Shown one piece after another: positions 52,101 to 60,229 of a stretch of 64,000 bases of DNA (the first letter of the stretch is position 1; each line of letters begins with the position of its first letter). The notes under the pieces were generated by a model. The model saw only the letters and a list, made by a program, of their open reading frames with translations. It was not told the origin of the DNA and did not search any database. The DNA is from Candidatus Contendibacter sp. (GTDB lineage Bacteria > Pseudomonadota > Gammaproteobacteria > Competibacterales > Competibacteraceae), in assembly GCA_029624765.1 (NCBI GenBank), contig JARSSO010000032.1, positions 1 through 64,000 of the forward strand, written 5' to 3'. A program made the translations under genes and the position numbers.

Positions 52101-52265
52101 AAAAATGGGCATAAACAGTCTGTTGGGTATTTTGTTGCAGCCTACCAGGCTGCCAAGGCAATCGATTATGCGGAAGTCCTTGTGGCATTGGAAAATCTAG
52201 CTGAAGAACAGGGTGGGTTGGATTTCTGGGAACAATTATCGCAACAGATGGAGTCCGGGGAATAA
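49107..52265 (+). CDS. CHAT protease - STAND NTPase - TPR protein
   Basis: 1052 residues in three parts. Residues 1-350 form a CHAT (caspase-like) domain: LPWECLHHPEHGFL, catalytic H196 in LSGHGEF, and catalytic C246 in LSACQSG. Residues 375-750 form an NB-ARC/STAND NTPase: FIGRRRELREL, Walker A GAGGQGKT (405-412), Walker B LALVFDN (488-494), and VTSRW (531-535), then winged-helix-like sequence. From about 785 to 1020 come five TPR units of 40 residues, four of them almost identical. The logic is a sensor (TPR) - switch (NTPase) - effector (protease), as in bacterial STAND immune or stress proteins. Substrate and trigger are unknown. Uma2 genes follow 18 bp downstream. Confidence 0.88.
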   Translation: MPAHLHTPLILQPPADLASRFPHVLRLAQDLSLKYVYRYVVTEQDLQTVGDALWQTLGADEALATARQAAGTRILPLILESADPLVQSLPWECLHHPEHGFLGKHPGFSLTRRWSAAPSASVEPPKGPLKVLLFTSLPDDKERLDTESEQANVVEALDRLIHDGWVELTTPDDGRFDHFRQLLREQEFHLVFLSGHGEFNADPLLGQTGARFLFEGADGRHHRVEGEELAKVFSGTAVQAVVLSACQSGKSASADLGSSLAVQLLDAGLPHVVGMRESILDVAGTHFAHALCKALGLKERLDVALQAARGFIAESPALAGPRKDLSGATERSWGQWCLPLLYSRDPAQPLIDWQFQPMPPPPLLERYHDIAGIPLPAAFIGRRRELRELGQLVYGDRPQQCLLTGAGGQGKTSLAGRLAQRLENRGWLVRAYTARQENNWGDFVNELLFCLEKPLAEQVDRALLRCRTETDKARLILRALMQQTGNRLALVFDNLETLQDPATGRITDDAVAAWLDACKPVGSDPAPVVLVTSRWAIPGWEGDRRTQRPLGKPLYGDFLRYHQQLSGAPWGVERLRRLYEALDGNFKGLGFFHGLSQVAGDDEAFLQQLEHSKKKLQLHMMVEKLVSYLQPDERELLNRLRAYLASTFADGVRIVAQDLAEPERLLRRLVELSLVEVEMEPELRLPRYRLSPVVADWLQQCEPEPANDIRQRAARYQLWVHDNLLPTLEQALIAHEALRQSALDDEAAQFALGNIVPYFGRIGLYHTLLKEWLPALRESQDQALRAWALNDSGTTCIRVGQYDEARSYLERSQTIYQTLGNRTGEGAVLSNLARTYYVRGNAATALRYLEESLAIQRDIGDRAGEGRTLNNLSQIYDTRGDYDTALRYLEESLIIQRAISDRAGEGVVLNNLSALYQARGDYDSALRHLKDSLILRRTVGDRAGEGTTLNNLSTLYQARGDYDTALCYLEESLTIQRDIGDRAGLCATLFNIGGVYLQKNGHKQSVGYFVAAYQAAKAIDYAEVLVALENLAEEQGGLDFWEQLSQQMESGE
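51481..52064 (+). repeat. Tandem 120-bp repeats encoding the TPR array
   Basis: Five in-register copies begin at 51481, 51601, 51721, 51841 and 51961 (the last incomplete). Copies 2 to 5 share long identical stretches such as GCGCTGCGTTATCTGGAAGA, so the duplication is recent or kept uniform by recombination. Each unit encodes one 40-residue TPR with the pattern GDYDTALRYLEESLxIQ and LNNLSxLYQARG. Confidence 0.9.
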
Positions 52266-52283
52266 GCCACGCGGAGTAGTCCG

Positions 52284-52856
52284 ATGAACCAAGCCCAAGC
52301 CATCCCCTACTTGACTCCCTACGATCAACTGCTTGCCCTGCCGGAAAACCAGGTGGGGGAGATCATCGGCGGTCAACTCTACATCCAACAAAATCGACCC
52401 ACCGGACCACAAATCGCAGCGGTGGGGGCCATCATCAGCATTCTCGGCCTGCCATTCCACCGAGGGCAAGAAGGGCCAGGCGGCTGGTGGATTCTGACCG
52501 AACCCGAAATTCACTTGATCCGCGACACCGAAATCGCCGTGCCCGATCTGGCCGGTTGGCGGCGCGAACGGATGCCGACCGTTCCCCGCGACCACCGGTT
52601 CGAGGTCGTCCCCGACTGGGTTTGCGAAATCCTCTCGCCCTCCACGGCACAGAAAGATCGAACCCTGAAATTGCCGCTTTACGCCCGTTACGGCGTCGCT
52701 CATGCCTGGCTGGTCGATCCGCTGGCGCGCACGCTGGAAGCCTTCGAGTTGCGCGACGGTCGCTGGCTGCTGCTCGGCGCCATCCGGGAAGACGATCCGG
52801 TCTGCTTCCCGCCCTTCGCGGCGGTCACGTTTTCGCTCGCCGATCTGTGGGTTTGA
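52284..52856 (+). CDS. Uma2 family predicted endonuclease
   Basis: 190 residues of the Uma2 restriction-endonuclease-like fold. Expected core residues are visible: D in AVPDLAGWRRER, and E in VCEILSPSTAQKDRTLK, the PD-(D/E)XK-like site, followed by YARYGVAHAWLVDP, the family hallmark. DNA cleavage is predicted from fold only; no member's target is inferable here. It lies 18 bp after the CHAT gene and 15 bp before a second Uma2 gene, so all three are likely one transcript. Confidence 0.9.
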   Translation: MNQAQAIPYLTPYDQLLALPENQVGEIIGGQLYIQQNRPTGPQIAAVGAIISILGLPFHRGQEGPGGWWILTEPEIHLIRDTEIAVPDLAGWRRERMPTVPRDHRFEVVPDWVCEILSPSTAQKDRTLKLPLYARYGVAHAWLVDPLARTLEAFELRDGRWLLLGAIREDDPVCFPPFAAVTFSLADLWV

Positions 52857-52871
52857 AGGGAGGTGTTCGCC

Positions 52872-53426
52872 ATGACAATCGCCACGAAACCACGAGCCAC
52901 TTTTGACGACCTCTACCGCGTACCCGAGCACGGCAAGGCCGAACTGGTCAATGGAGAATTGCAACGCATGAGTCCAACGGGAGATATGCCCAGCCGCGCT
53001 GGTGGTTCGATTTACCTCAGCTTGCGCTGGTACGAACGCAAGATAGCGGGACGCGCTTACCCGGATAACGCCGGTTTCAAGGTCAATCTGCCCAACCGAC
53101 AGTCGTTCAGCCCGGATGTCGCTTTCCATACCGGCAAACCGACCGGCATGAAGTTTCTGGAAGGCGCCCCCGTCTTCGCCGTCGAGATTCGCAGCGAGAA
53201 CGACTACGGACCCCAAGCCGAAAAAGACATAGCGGCCAAACGCACCGATTACTTCGCCGCCGGCGCCTTGGTGGTGTGGGATGTCGACTTGTTGAGCGAG
53301 AATGTCGTGCGCGTCTATCGAGCGAACGCGCCAGATTGTCCCGCCCTTTACCGGCGTGGCGACATGGCCGAGGCCGAGCCCGCCGTTCCCGGCTGGTCCA
53401 TGCCGGTTGACGACCTATTCAGTTGA
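52872..53426 (+). CDS. Uma2 family predicted endonuclease, second copy
   Basis: 184 residues. Same fold as its neighbour but only distantly similar: RATFDDLYRVPEHGKAELVNGE, SFSPDVAFHTG (metal-binding D), FAVEIRSENDYGPQAEKDIAAK (E and K of the active site; residues 97-118), and YFAAGALVVWDVD. GGGAGG precedes ATG 52872, which is preferred over GTG 52863. The low similarity between the pair speaks against a recent tandem duplication; they may form a heteromer or act on different targets. Confidence 0.87.
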   Translation: MTIATKPRATFDDLYRVPEHGKAELVNGELQRMSPTGDMPSRAGGSIYLSLRWYERKIAGRAYPDNAGFKVNLPNRQSFSPDVAFHTGKPTGMKFLEGAPVFAVEIRSENDYGPQAEKDIAAKRTDYFAAGALVVWDVDLLSENVVRVYRANAPDCPALYRRGDMAEAEPAVPGWSMPVDDLFS

Positions 53427-53466
53427 CTGCTTTACTGTTTTTTCACTCCCCAACCCTACTGCATTC

Positions 53467-54684
53467 ATGACGACCACTGCGAAAGCCCTTCCCGATTTCG
53501 CTCCGCTACGCCTGCGCAAGGATGAAGACCGCCGCCTGCGCGCCGGCCATCTCTGGGTCTACAGCAACGAAATCGATGTCGAAGCCACCCCGCTGCGCGA
53601 CTTCCAGCCCGGCCAGCCGGTCGCGATTCAGGCCAGCAACGGCAAGACACTCGGCACCGGCTACATCAATCCGCACGCCTTGCTGTGCGCCCGGCTGGTC
53701 AGCCGCGATCCCGATCATCCGCTCGGTCCCTCGCTGCTGGTGCATCGCCTGAACGTGGCGCTGAGCCTGCGCGAGCGGCTGTACGACCGGCCGTTCTACC
53801 GGCTGGTTTACGGCGAGGGCGACGGGCTGCCGGGCTTGATCGTGGACCGCTACGGCGACTTGTGCGTCGCCCAGGTCACCACCGCCGGCATGGACCGACT
53901 CAAGGACGACATCCTCGCCGCACTGCAAAAAGTGCTGAAACCGGCGGCGGTGTTGTGGCGCAACGACAGTCCAGTGCGAGAACTGGAAGGGCTGGAACGG
54001 TACGTCGCCGACGCCGCCGGCGCCGTGCCGGAAACCGTCACGGTCGAGGAAGACGGGTTGCGCTTCCAGGTCGCGCCACGCACCGGGCAGAAAACCGGCT
54101 GGTTCCACGACCAGCGCGACAACCGCGCCCGGCTGGATCGCTACGTTCGAGATCGGCGGGTATTGGACGTGTTCAGCTATACCGGCGCCTGGAGCGTGCG
54201 AGCGGCGGTGCGCGGCGCGCGGGAGGTGCTGTGCGTGGATTCCTCCGCCCCGGCATTGGAACAGGCAACGGCCAACGCGGCGCTAAATGGCGTCGGCGAC
54301 CGGGTGCAAATCCGCCAAGGCGACGCCTTCGATGTGCTGAAAGGCTTGCGCGAAGCCCGCGAACGGTTCGACGTGGTGATCGTGGATCCGCCCGCGTTCG
54401 TCAAGCGCCGCAAGGATTTCAAGGAGGGCGCGCTGGCCTACCGGCGGCTCAACGAAATGGCGATGCAGGTACTTGAACGCGATGGCTTGCTGGTGTCCTG
54501 CTCCTGCTCGCAACTGCTCTCGCGCGACACGCTGATTCAAACGCTCTTGCAGGGATCGCGACACCTCGACCGCAATCTGGTGATTCTGGAACAGGGCCGG
54601 CAAGGGCCGGATCATCCGGTGCACCCCGCCATTCCCGAAACCGATTATCTCAAGATGATCGTCGCGCGAGTGCTGCCGGCTTGA
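53467..54684 (+). CDS. RlmI/RlmK-like class I rRNA methyltransferase
   Basis: 405 residues. An N-terminal PUA domain (RLRAGHLWVYSNEI) is followed by an RNA-binding middle and a Rossmann SAM-methyltransferase domain: motif I LDVFSYTGAWSVRAA, motif IV DVVIVDPPAFVKRRKDF, and a Cys-rich motif VI (VSCSCSQL). It is closest in layout to E. coli RlmI (m5C1962 of 23S rRNA, 396 aa). Exact target inferred from family only. Ribosome site is weak; the gene lies 40 bp after the second Uma2 gene but looks like a housekeeping gene resuming. Confidence 0.9.
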   Translation: MTTTAKALPDFAPLRLRKDEDRRLRAGHLWVYSNEIDVEATPLRDFQPGQPVAIQASNGKTLGTGYINPHALLCARLVSRDPDHPLGPSLLVHRLNVALSLRERLYDRPFYRLVYGEGDGLPGLIVDRYGDLCVAQVTTAGMDRLKDDILAALQKVLKPAAVLWRNDSPVRELEGLERYVADAAGAVPETVTVEEDGLRFQVAPRTGQKTGWFHDQRDNRARLDRYVRDRRVLDVFSYTGAWSVRAAVRGAREVLCVDSSAPALEQATANAALNGVGDRVQIRQGDAFDVLKGLREARERFDVVIVDPPAFVKRRKDFKEGALAYRRLNEMAMQVLERDGLLVSCSCSQLLSRDTLIQTLLQGSRHLDRNLVILEQGRQGPDHPVHPAIPETDYLKMIVARVLPA

Positions 54685-54721
54685 AGAGATGTAGCGATCC
54701 AACTGATCGACCGACGACGGT

Positions 54722-55009
54722 ATGCCCATGAACGACCACGATATTCGGCAACTCATCCCCCTTCTGGAAGAAATCCGCGACAACCAAAGGATCCAATTGG
54801 AACGCCAGGCCGAGGCGCTGGCGCTGCAACGCGAGCAGTTCGCGCTGGTCCAGAAGCAAACCGAACGCGCCGAGCGCCTTCAAGATCGCGCCGAGGAGCT
54901 TCAAGTCAAGGGCGCGCAGCTCGTCACGGGCGCGCGCAAGAGCATGGTGGTTATCGTCCCCCTGATCGTCGCCTTGCTTGTTTATCTGAGTTGGCTCATT
55001 TTTCGCTGA
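54722..55009 (+). CDS. Small coiled-coil protein with C-terminal membrane anchor
   Basis: 95 residues. A Glu/Gln/Arg/Ala-rich coiled coil (about 15-68, e.g. LERQAEALALQREQFALVQ) precedes a single C-terminal transmembrane helix (VVIVPLIVALLVYLSWLIF). It is therefore likely tail-anchored in the inner membrane with the coil in the cytosol. Starts at ATG 54722 or 54728. It lies 18 bp before lgt and shares its direction. Function unknown. Confidence 0.65.
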   Translation: MPMNDHDIRQLIPLLEEIRDNQRIQLERQAEALALQREQFALVQKQTERAERLQDRAEELQVKGAQLVTGARKSMVVIVPLIVALLVYLSWLIFR

Positions 55010-55027
55010 GCGATCACGGAGTTTGTC

Positions 55028-55831
55028 ATGCTCATCCATCCCAATTTCGACCCGGTGGCGTTCAGCTTGGGACCGCTGCACGTGCGCTGGTATGGCCTGA
55101 TGTACCTGTTGGGTTTCCTGGCTGGCTGGGCGCTGGGCCGCTATCGCGCCAACCGGCCCGGCTCCGGCTGGACCGCCGCCCAAGTGGACGATTTGGTGTT
55201 CTACATCGCCCTCGGCGTCATTCTGGGTGGCCGAATCGGGTACGTCCTGTTCTACGGATTCGGCAACTTCCTGCGCGATCCACTGGCGCTGTTCCGCGTC
55301 TGGGAAGGCGGCATGTCGTTTCACGGCGGCTTTCTCGGCGTGCTGCTGGCAATGACGCTGTTCGTCCGCAAGCACCAAAAGCAATTTTGGCCGACGGTCG
55401 ATTTCATCGCGCCGCTGATTACGCCGGGGCTGTTCTTTGGGCGGATCGGCAATTTCATCAACGGCGAACTGTGGGGGCGGGTGACCGATCTGCCGTGGGG
55501 GATGGTATTCCCCCAGACCGGCGACGGTTTGCCACGCCACCCTTCGCAACTGTACGAGGCGGCGCTGGAAGGGGTGGCGCTGTTCCTGATCCTGTGGCTG
55601 TTCTCCGCCAGGCCGCGCCCGGCCATGGCGGTGTCTGGCGTGTTCGCGCTGAGCTACGGCGTGTTCCGGTTTCTGGTCGAGTTCGTCCGCCAGCCGGACC
55701 CGCAACTCGGCTATCTCGCCTTCGGCTGGGTGACCATGGGGCAATTGCTGTCGCTGCCGTTGGTCGTGGTTGGGGTGATTCTGCTAAGACTGGCCTATCG
55801 CCGGCCAGCAGCCGAAATGCCCGCCGGGTGA
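55028..55831 (+). CDS. lgt: Prolipoprotein diacylglyceryl transferase
   Basis: A 267-residue, seven-helix inner-membrane enzyme that attaches diacylglycerol to the lipobox cysteine of exported lipoproteins (for example the two lipoproteins predicted in this window). Family motifs are SFHGGFLG and the signature [17 protein letters not shown], with the catalytic arginine and the HPSQLYEA segment. CACGGAG precedes the ATG. thyA, its usual partner in enterics, is not adjacent. Confidence 0.96.
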   Translation: MLIHPNFDPVAFSLGPLHVRWYGLMYLLGFLAGWALGRYRANRPGSGWTAAQVDDLVFYIALGVILGGRIGYVLFYGFGNFLRDPLALFRVWEGGMSFHGGFLGVLLAMTLFVRKHQKQFWPTVDFIAPLITPGLFFGRIGNFINGELWGRVTDLPWGMVFPQTGDGLPRHPSQLYEAALEGVALFLILWLFSARPRPAMAVSGVFALSYGVFRFLVEFVRQPDPQLGYLAFGWVTMGQLLSLPLVVVGVILLRLAYRRPAAEMPAG

Positions 55832-55846
55832 CGGGCGCGGCGGGTT

Positions 55847-56590
55847 TCAGTTGGGATAACGATACGTGATGCTCACATTCTGCATTCCCTGCTGGGCATC
55901 GAGCAGATTGGACGCGCCGCGATAGGACAGCAGGCGGCGGGTTTGGCGGTCGTAGCGGACTTCCAGCCTGGGCGCGACCAGCCGCAGCAACCAGTTGTCC
56001 GCCTCGATGCTGAACGCCGCCACCCCCGGTTCGCCCGGTTCCAGCCGGCGGATGCGGAAGACGTAGTCCCGACCTTCGAGTGGAACCAGGAACCGGACCT
56101 GCCGGACCGCGTCGCCTTCGGCCAGTTCGTTCAGGTGATCGCGCAGGTACATGTGCAGACCCTGGCCGGTGACCATGTCGTCTTCCAGCCGCACCCGATC
56201 CTGCTGCACTGGCGCGTTCTGGTCGGCGCGACCGTAGATCTTGACCCAACGGCCATCCACGAAGGTGCCGTCCTGCCGGCCGAAGCGGCGATCCTCGAAG
56301 GCGTAGCTCGGCACATAGGGATGGGTGGTGAAATTGGAGGTCAACACCGCGATTTCCTTGCCCCCCGCGTCCCGATAGCGGGTTTCGTTGCGTTGGGGAC
56401 GTCCGTTTTCGTAAATCATCCGGTGTTCCTCGGTGTAGGCGATTTCGCCGCGCTCGTCGCGGGCGACGCCCTGGAACACCTCTTCCCGGCGGTCGGTGGC
56501 CATGGCCCAGGCGGGCAGGGTGGCGTCGGTTAGCAGCAACAACCCGAAGGTGGCGGCGTTCAGGCATTTCGTCATCCTGGGGAGCATCAT
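55847..56590 (-). CDS. Periplasmic protein of unknown function
   Basis: 247 residues. A signal peptide (about 1-30, ending PAWAMA) precedes a β-rich sequence with YTEEHRMIYENGRPQRNETRYRD, FLVPLEGRDYVFRIRR, LEVRYDRQTRRLLSYRGASNLL and a final VSITYRYP. The look is of a soluble β-sandwich that may bind a lipophilic ligand, but I do not recognise the family. AGGAGG is 9 bases before the chosen ATG. It converges with lgt. Confidence 0.7.
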   Translation of the reverse strand: MMLPRMTKCLNAATFGLLLLTDATLPAWAMATDRREEVFQGVARDERGEIAYTEEHRMIYENGRPQRNETRYRDAGGKEIAVLTSNFTTHPYVPSYAFEDRRFGRQDGTFVDGRWVKIYGRADQNAPVQQDRVRLEDDMVTGQGLHMYLRDHLNELAEGDAVRQVRFLVPLEGRDYVFRIRRLEPGEPGVAAFSIEADNWLLRLVAPRLEVRYDRQTRRLLSYRGASNLLDAQQGMQNVSITYRYPN

Positions 56591-56787
56591 GGGTCATGTC
56601 CTCCTGTGCCAGTAGGAATATAGTTACTGGAACAGACCGAGCTTTGTCGCCAAGGTTCGGCAAGGGCGGCGATGACCTGGCTTGAATCGGAATGCACAAC
56701 CAAACCGTTTTCGAGCGGTCTTCATACGAATTCAAGCAGGAATTCGCTCAAGACATCGTTCCAGTTTCGATCCAGAGGATTGCATTC

Positions 56788-57078
56788 ATGTACGTTTGCA
56801 TGTGCAAGTCGGTTTCCGACCACCAAATTCGGCAGGCGGTCGAGCAAGGCGCCCGCGGCTTCGGCGATCTGAGTGTCCGTTTAGGCGTGGGCATCGACTG
56901 CGGGAAGTGCGTCGAGGGGGTCAATGCCTTGCTCCAGGAATGCCGGAGCGCCCCCGCTCCGCCACCGTCCGCTCCAGCGGAGGTCGTTCCGAATCCGAGC
57001 CCTTCGACTGCCGCGCCCGCGCCGACGGTGCCAAGGGAACCCGCCCCGGCCCACGCCTGGTTCGCCATCGACTTGTGA
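56788..57078 (+). CDS. Bfd-like (2Fe-2S) ferredoxin with extended tail
   Basis: 96 residues. The first 55 match bacterioferritin-associated ferredoxin: four cysteines in CMC and CGKC, with the YVCMCKSVSDHQIRQAV start. Bfd reduces bacterioferritin iron for release. Unlike E. coli Bfd (64 aa), this one carries an extra Pro/Ala-rich tail of about 40 residues ending HAWFAIDL. AGAGGA precedes ATG 56788. No bfr gene is in the window. Confidence 0.85.
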   Translation: MYVCMCKSVSDHQIRQAVEQGARGFGDLSVRLGVGIDCGKCVEGVNALLQECRSAPAPPPSAPAEVVPNPSPSTAAPAPTVPREPAPAHAWFAIDL

Positions 57079-57262
57079 GGAGGCGAGGGAATCGCCGTCG
57101 GCAAGCCCGGCGACCGGCCCACGGAACCTCGCGCGAACTGCCGCGTTCAGTGGTTTCGTGCTACGATCTTTATATTGCACCGTGTCAAACGCCGTGATCG
57201 GTCGCTTGAATCGCCGCCGCATCCGAGCCGTCAACAAAACGAGGAATCCAGGGGAGTCACCG

Positions 57263-58543
57263 ATGCTGATCTACAATCTCTTTCCCTTGCTGGCCGGCCC
57301 GTTCGGGAATTGGGAACCACATTTCAAACGGGCGGCCGACATGGGCTTCGACTGGATTTTCGTCAATCCCGTCCAGAAGCCCGGTTACTCGGGCAGCCTG
57401 TACTCCATCGTGGATTATTTTCAGCTCAATCCCCTGCTGGTGGATCCGAAATCCAAGCTCACTCCCGAACAACAGGTCAAGGCGGCGCTCGCCGTGGCCG
57501 AAAAACTCGGCCTCAAGGTCATGGTCGACCTGGTCATCAACCACTGCGCCTTCGATTCCGAACTGACGCGCCAGCATCCGGAATGGTTCGTCCAGGAAAA
57601 CGGCAACGTCGCTCACCCGTTCTGCATGGAAAACGGCCACAAGGTGGTCTGGGGCGACCTGGCGCTGTTCAATCACCCGCATACCTCCGATCCGGACGGG
57701 CTTTATCGCTACTGCTACCGAGTCGTCGAATATCTGCTGGAACTGGGCTTCAAGGGCTTTCGCTGCGACGCGGCTTACCAGATTCCCAGAAACACCTGGA
57801 GCCGGCTGATTCACGACGTTCGGCAAAAATACCCCGGCACGGTCTTCACCGCCGAAACCCTGGGCTGCACCGCCGATCAGACCAAGCAAACCGCCCAGGC
57901 CGGCTTCGATTACGTGTTCAACAGTTCCAAATGGTGGGATTTCCACGGCGCCTGGCTGATGGAGCAGTATCAATTGGTCCGCGACATCGCCCCCTCCATC
58001 AGCTTCCCGGAAAGCCACGATACCGACCGATTGTTTCAGGAAGTCCACGGCAACGAAGCGGCGATGAAGCAGCGTTATCTGTTTTCCGCCCTGTTTTCCG
58101 CCGGCGTGATGATTCCCATCGGCTTCGAGTACGGCTTCCGCCGCCGCCTGCATGTGGTCAATACCCGACCCGACGACTGGGAACAGCCGAACATCGACTT
58201 GCGCGAATTCATCACCCACGTCAACGCCATCAAGCGTCAGTACAAGGTTTTCCAGGAAGAATGCCCCACCACCATCCTGCCTTACCAGAATCCGAACATT
58301 CTGGTGATGTGGAAGGCGTCGACCAAGACCCACGACGAAGCGCTGATCCTGCTCAACAAGGATCCCTGGAATCACCAGTACTTCTACGCCGAAAACCTCG
58401 GCACCTACATTCAGGCCGGCGCGCCCCTGGTGGACGTATCGCCGGAATACGCCCTGGAGTACATCCCGCGGCCGTTTTCCTACGATTTGCGTCCGGGCCA
58501 GGCGTTCGTCATGGTCACCAGCCGCGACCTTCCGCCGGGCTGA
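57263..58543 (+). CDS. GH13 family α-amylase-like glycosidase
   Basis: 426 residues with a (β/α)8 amylase barrel. VMVDLVINH is conserved region I, GFRCDAAY gives nucleophile D169, FTAETLG gives acid E198, and ESHDTD gives the third carboxylate D253. It lacks a clear secretion signal, so it works in the cytosol. GGGGAG is 8 bases before ATG. It heads a run with glgA and two GH57 genes, which points to glycogen or maltodextrin metabolism; hydrolase versus transferase cannot be decided here. A maltosyltransferase of GlgE type is possible but this protein is shorter. Confidence 0.85.
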   Translation: MLIYNLFPLLAGPFGNWEPHFKRAADMGFDWIFVNPVQKPGYSGSLYSIVDYFQLNPLLVDPKSKLTPEQQVKAALAVAEKLGLKVMVDLVINHCAFDSELTRQHPEWFVQENGNVAHPFCMENGHKVVWGDLALFNHPHTSDPDGLYRYCYRVVEYLLELGFKGFRCDAAYQIPRNTWSRLIHDVRQKYPGTVFTAETLGCTADQTKQTAQAGFDYVFNSSKWWDFHGAWLMEQYQLVRDIAPSISFPESHDTDRLFQEVHGNEAAMKQRYLFSALFSAGVMIPIGFEYGFRRRLHVVNTRPDDWEQPNIDLREFITHVNAIKRQYKVFQEECPTTILPYQNPNILVMWKASTKTHDEALILLNKDPWNHQYFYAENLGTYIQAGAPLVDVSPEYALEYIPRPFSYDLRPGQAFVMVTSRDLPPG

Positions 58544-58638
58544 ACCGCCGCGCCGCCCTGGTTCGGATCTTGTGAACGAGGGAGGCCTGGACCAGGGGGT
58601 CGGGGGCCGGAACCCGAAAAACATAAGGATGAACTTGT

Positions 58639-60111
58639 ATGTACATTGTACAGATTGCTCCTGAATGCGCCCCCGTCGCGAAAGTCGGCGGGTTGGCGGA
58701 TGTGATTTTTGGCCTGAGCCGGGAGATGGAAATCCGCGGCAACGAGGTCCACATCATTCTGCCGAAGTACGACTGCATGCGTTACGACCAGATCTGGGGG
58801 TTGCAGATCAGCATGCAGGACCTATGGGTGCCGTGGTACAACGGCGCCGTGCACTGCACGGTGTGGTTCGGCTTCGTGCACGGCCGCAAGTGCTTTTTCA
58901 TCGAGCCGCACTCGCAGGACAACTTCTTCAACCGCGGCCACTTCTACGGTTTCGCGGACGATGTCAGCCGCTTTGCCTTCTTCAGCAAGGCGGCGCTGGA
59001 GTTCCTGCTCAAGGACAATCGCCGACCCGACATCATTCATTGCCACGACTGGCAGACCGGACTGGTGCCCGTGCTGTTGTTCGAGCAGTACGCCCATGCC
59101 GGGATGCACTGGCAGCGGGTCTGCTACACCATTCACAACTTCAAGCATCAGGGCCTGACCGGCGAGTACGTGTTGTGGGCCACGGGCCTGACCAACATCG
59201 CCCATTACTTCAACTACGACCGCCTGCGCGACCACTTCAATCACACCGCCGTCAATCTGATGAAGGGCGGCATCGTTTACTCCAATTTCGTGACGACGGT
59301 GTCGCCAACCCATTCGCACGAGGCGCGCTTCACCGATCAGAGCAGCGGTCTGGGACCGACCCTGAACATCCATCAGAGCAAGTTTGGCGGCGTGCTCAAT
59401 GGCATCGATTACGATGTCTGGAATCCGGAAGTTGACCCCCACATCGCCGAGCGCTACGGCATCGACACCCTGGACCAGAAGTACGCCAACAAGGAAGCGC
59501 TGCGCGACCGGTTGTGGCTGAGCAAGGAATACAAGCCGATCATCGCCTACGTGGGCCGACTGGACAGCCAGAAGGGCGTCCATCTGATTCATCACGCCAT
59601 TTTCTACGCCCTGCGCAACAATGCCCAGTTCGTGTTGCTCGGCTCCAGCCCCGACCCGCACATCAACCAGCATTTCTGGAACCTCAAGCGGCACCTCAAC
59701 GACAGTCCGGATTGCCACCTTGAACTGGGCTTCAACGAGGAGTTGTCGCACTTGATCTACGCGGGAGCGGACATGATCGTCATGCCCAGCCTGTTCGAGC
59801 CCTGCGGCCTGACCCAGATGATCGCCCTGAAGTACGGCACGGTGCCGATCGTGCGCGAGGTCGGCGGTCTCAAGGACACGGTGTTCGACAAGGACTATGC
59901 CCACAAGCCTTGGGAAGAGCGCAATGGCTACGTGTTCCAGGGCGCCGATCATGCCGGGGTCGAATCGGCCATGCATCGCGCCATCGCCCTGTGGCACGCC
60001 TATCCCGACGACTTCCGTCAGTTGATGATCCACGGCATGAGCTACGATTACTCCTGGTGCCGGCCCGGCCAGGATTACCTGAACATCTACGAGCACATCC
60101 GCTGCAAGTAG
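58639..60111 (+). CDS. glgA: Glycogen synthase (GT5)
   Basis: A 490-residue GT-B glycosyltransferase. It starts with the GT5 signature APECAPVAKVGGLADV, in which KVGGL binds the sugar-nucleotide phosphate, and has HCHDWQTGLVP, YTIHNFKHQG, VGRLDSQKGVHL and, in the C-terminal donor site, MPSLFEPCGLTQMIALKYGT (the conserved E and following residues). It extends α-1,4-glucan from ADP- or UDP-glucose; donor preference cannot be read from sequence. It lies 95 bp after the GH13 gene. Confidence 0.95.
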   Translation: MYIVQIAPECAPVAKVGGLADVIFGLSREMEIRGNEVHIILPKYDCMRYDQIWGLQISMQDLWVPWYNGAVHCTVWFGFVHGRKCFFIEPHSQDNFFNRGHFYGFADDVSRFAFFSKAALEFLLKDNRRPDIIHCHDWQTGLVPVLLFEQYAHAGMHWQRVCYTIHNFKHQGLTGEYVLWATGLTNIAHYFNYDRLRDHFNHTAVNLMKGGIVYSNFVTTVSPTHSHEARFTDQSSGLGPTLNIHQSKFGGVLNGIDYDVWNPEVDPHIAERYGIDTLDQKYANKEALRDRLWLSKEYKPIIAYVGRLDSQKGVHLIHHAIFYALRNNAQFVLLGSSPDPHINQHFWNLKRHLNDSPDCHLELGFNEELSHLIYAGADMIVMPSLFEPCGLTQMIALKYGTVPIVREVGGLKDTVFDKDYAHKPWEERNGYVFQGADHAGVESAMHRAIALWHAYPDDFRQLMIHGMSYDYSWCRPGQDYLNIYEHIRCK

Positions 60112-60142
60112 CCGGGCGCGGTCGCCCAGTCCGACGTTCGTC

Positions 60143-60184
60143 GGGAGCGGCCTTGGCCGCCATCGCGCGAGCAGCCGCGCTCCC
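60143..60184. repeat. REP-like hairpin between glgA and GH57 gene
   Basis: GGGAGCG (60143-60149) pairs with CGCTCCC (60178-60184), with an inner GGCC/GGCC pair. The pattern resembles dispersed palindromic repeats common in gammaproteobacterial intergenic DNA. Only this copy of the type is clear in the window. Confidence 0.35.
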
Positions 60185-60229
60185 GGCGGCGTCAGTCAAT
60201 CCACCATCCGCACAGGAGTAATGACCCGC

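Noticed and set aside
52284..53426. Recent tandem duplication of one Uma2 gene
   Set aside because: The two proteins share the fold and active-site layout but little sequence, so they are not recent copies.
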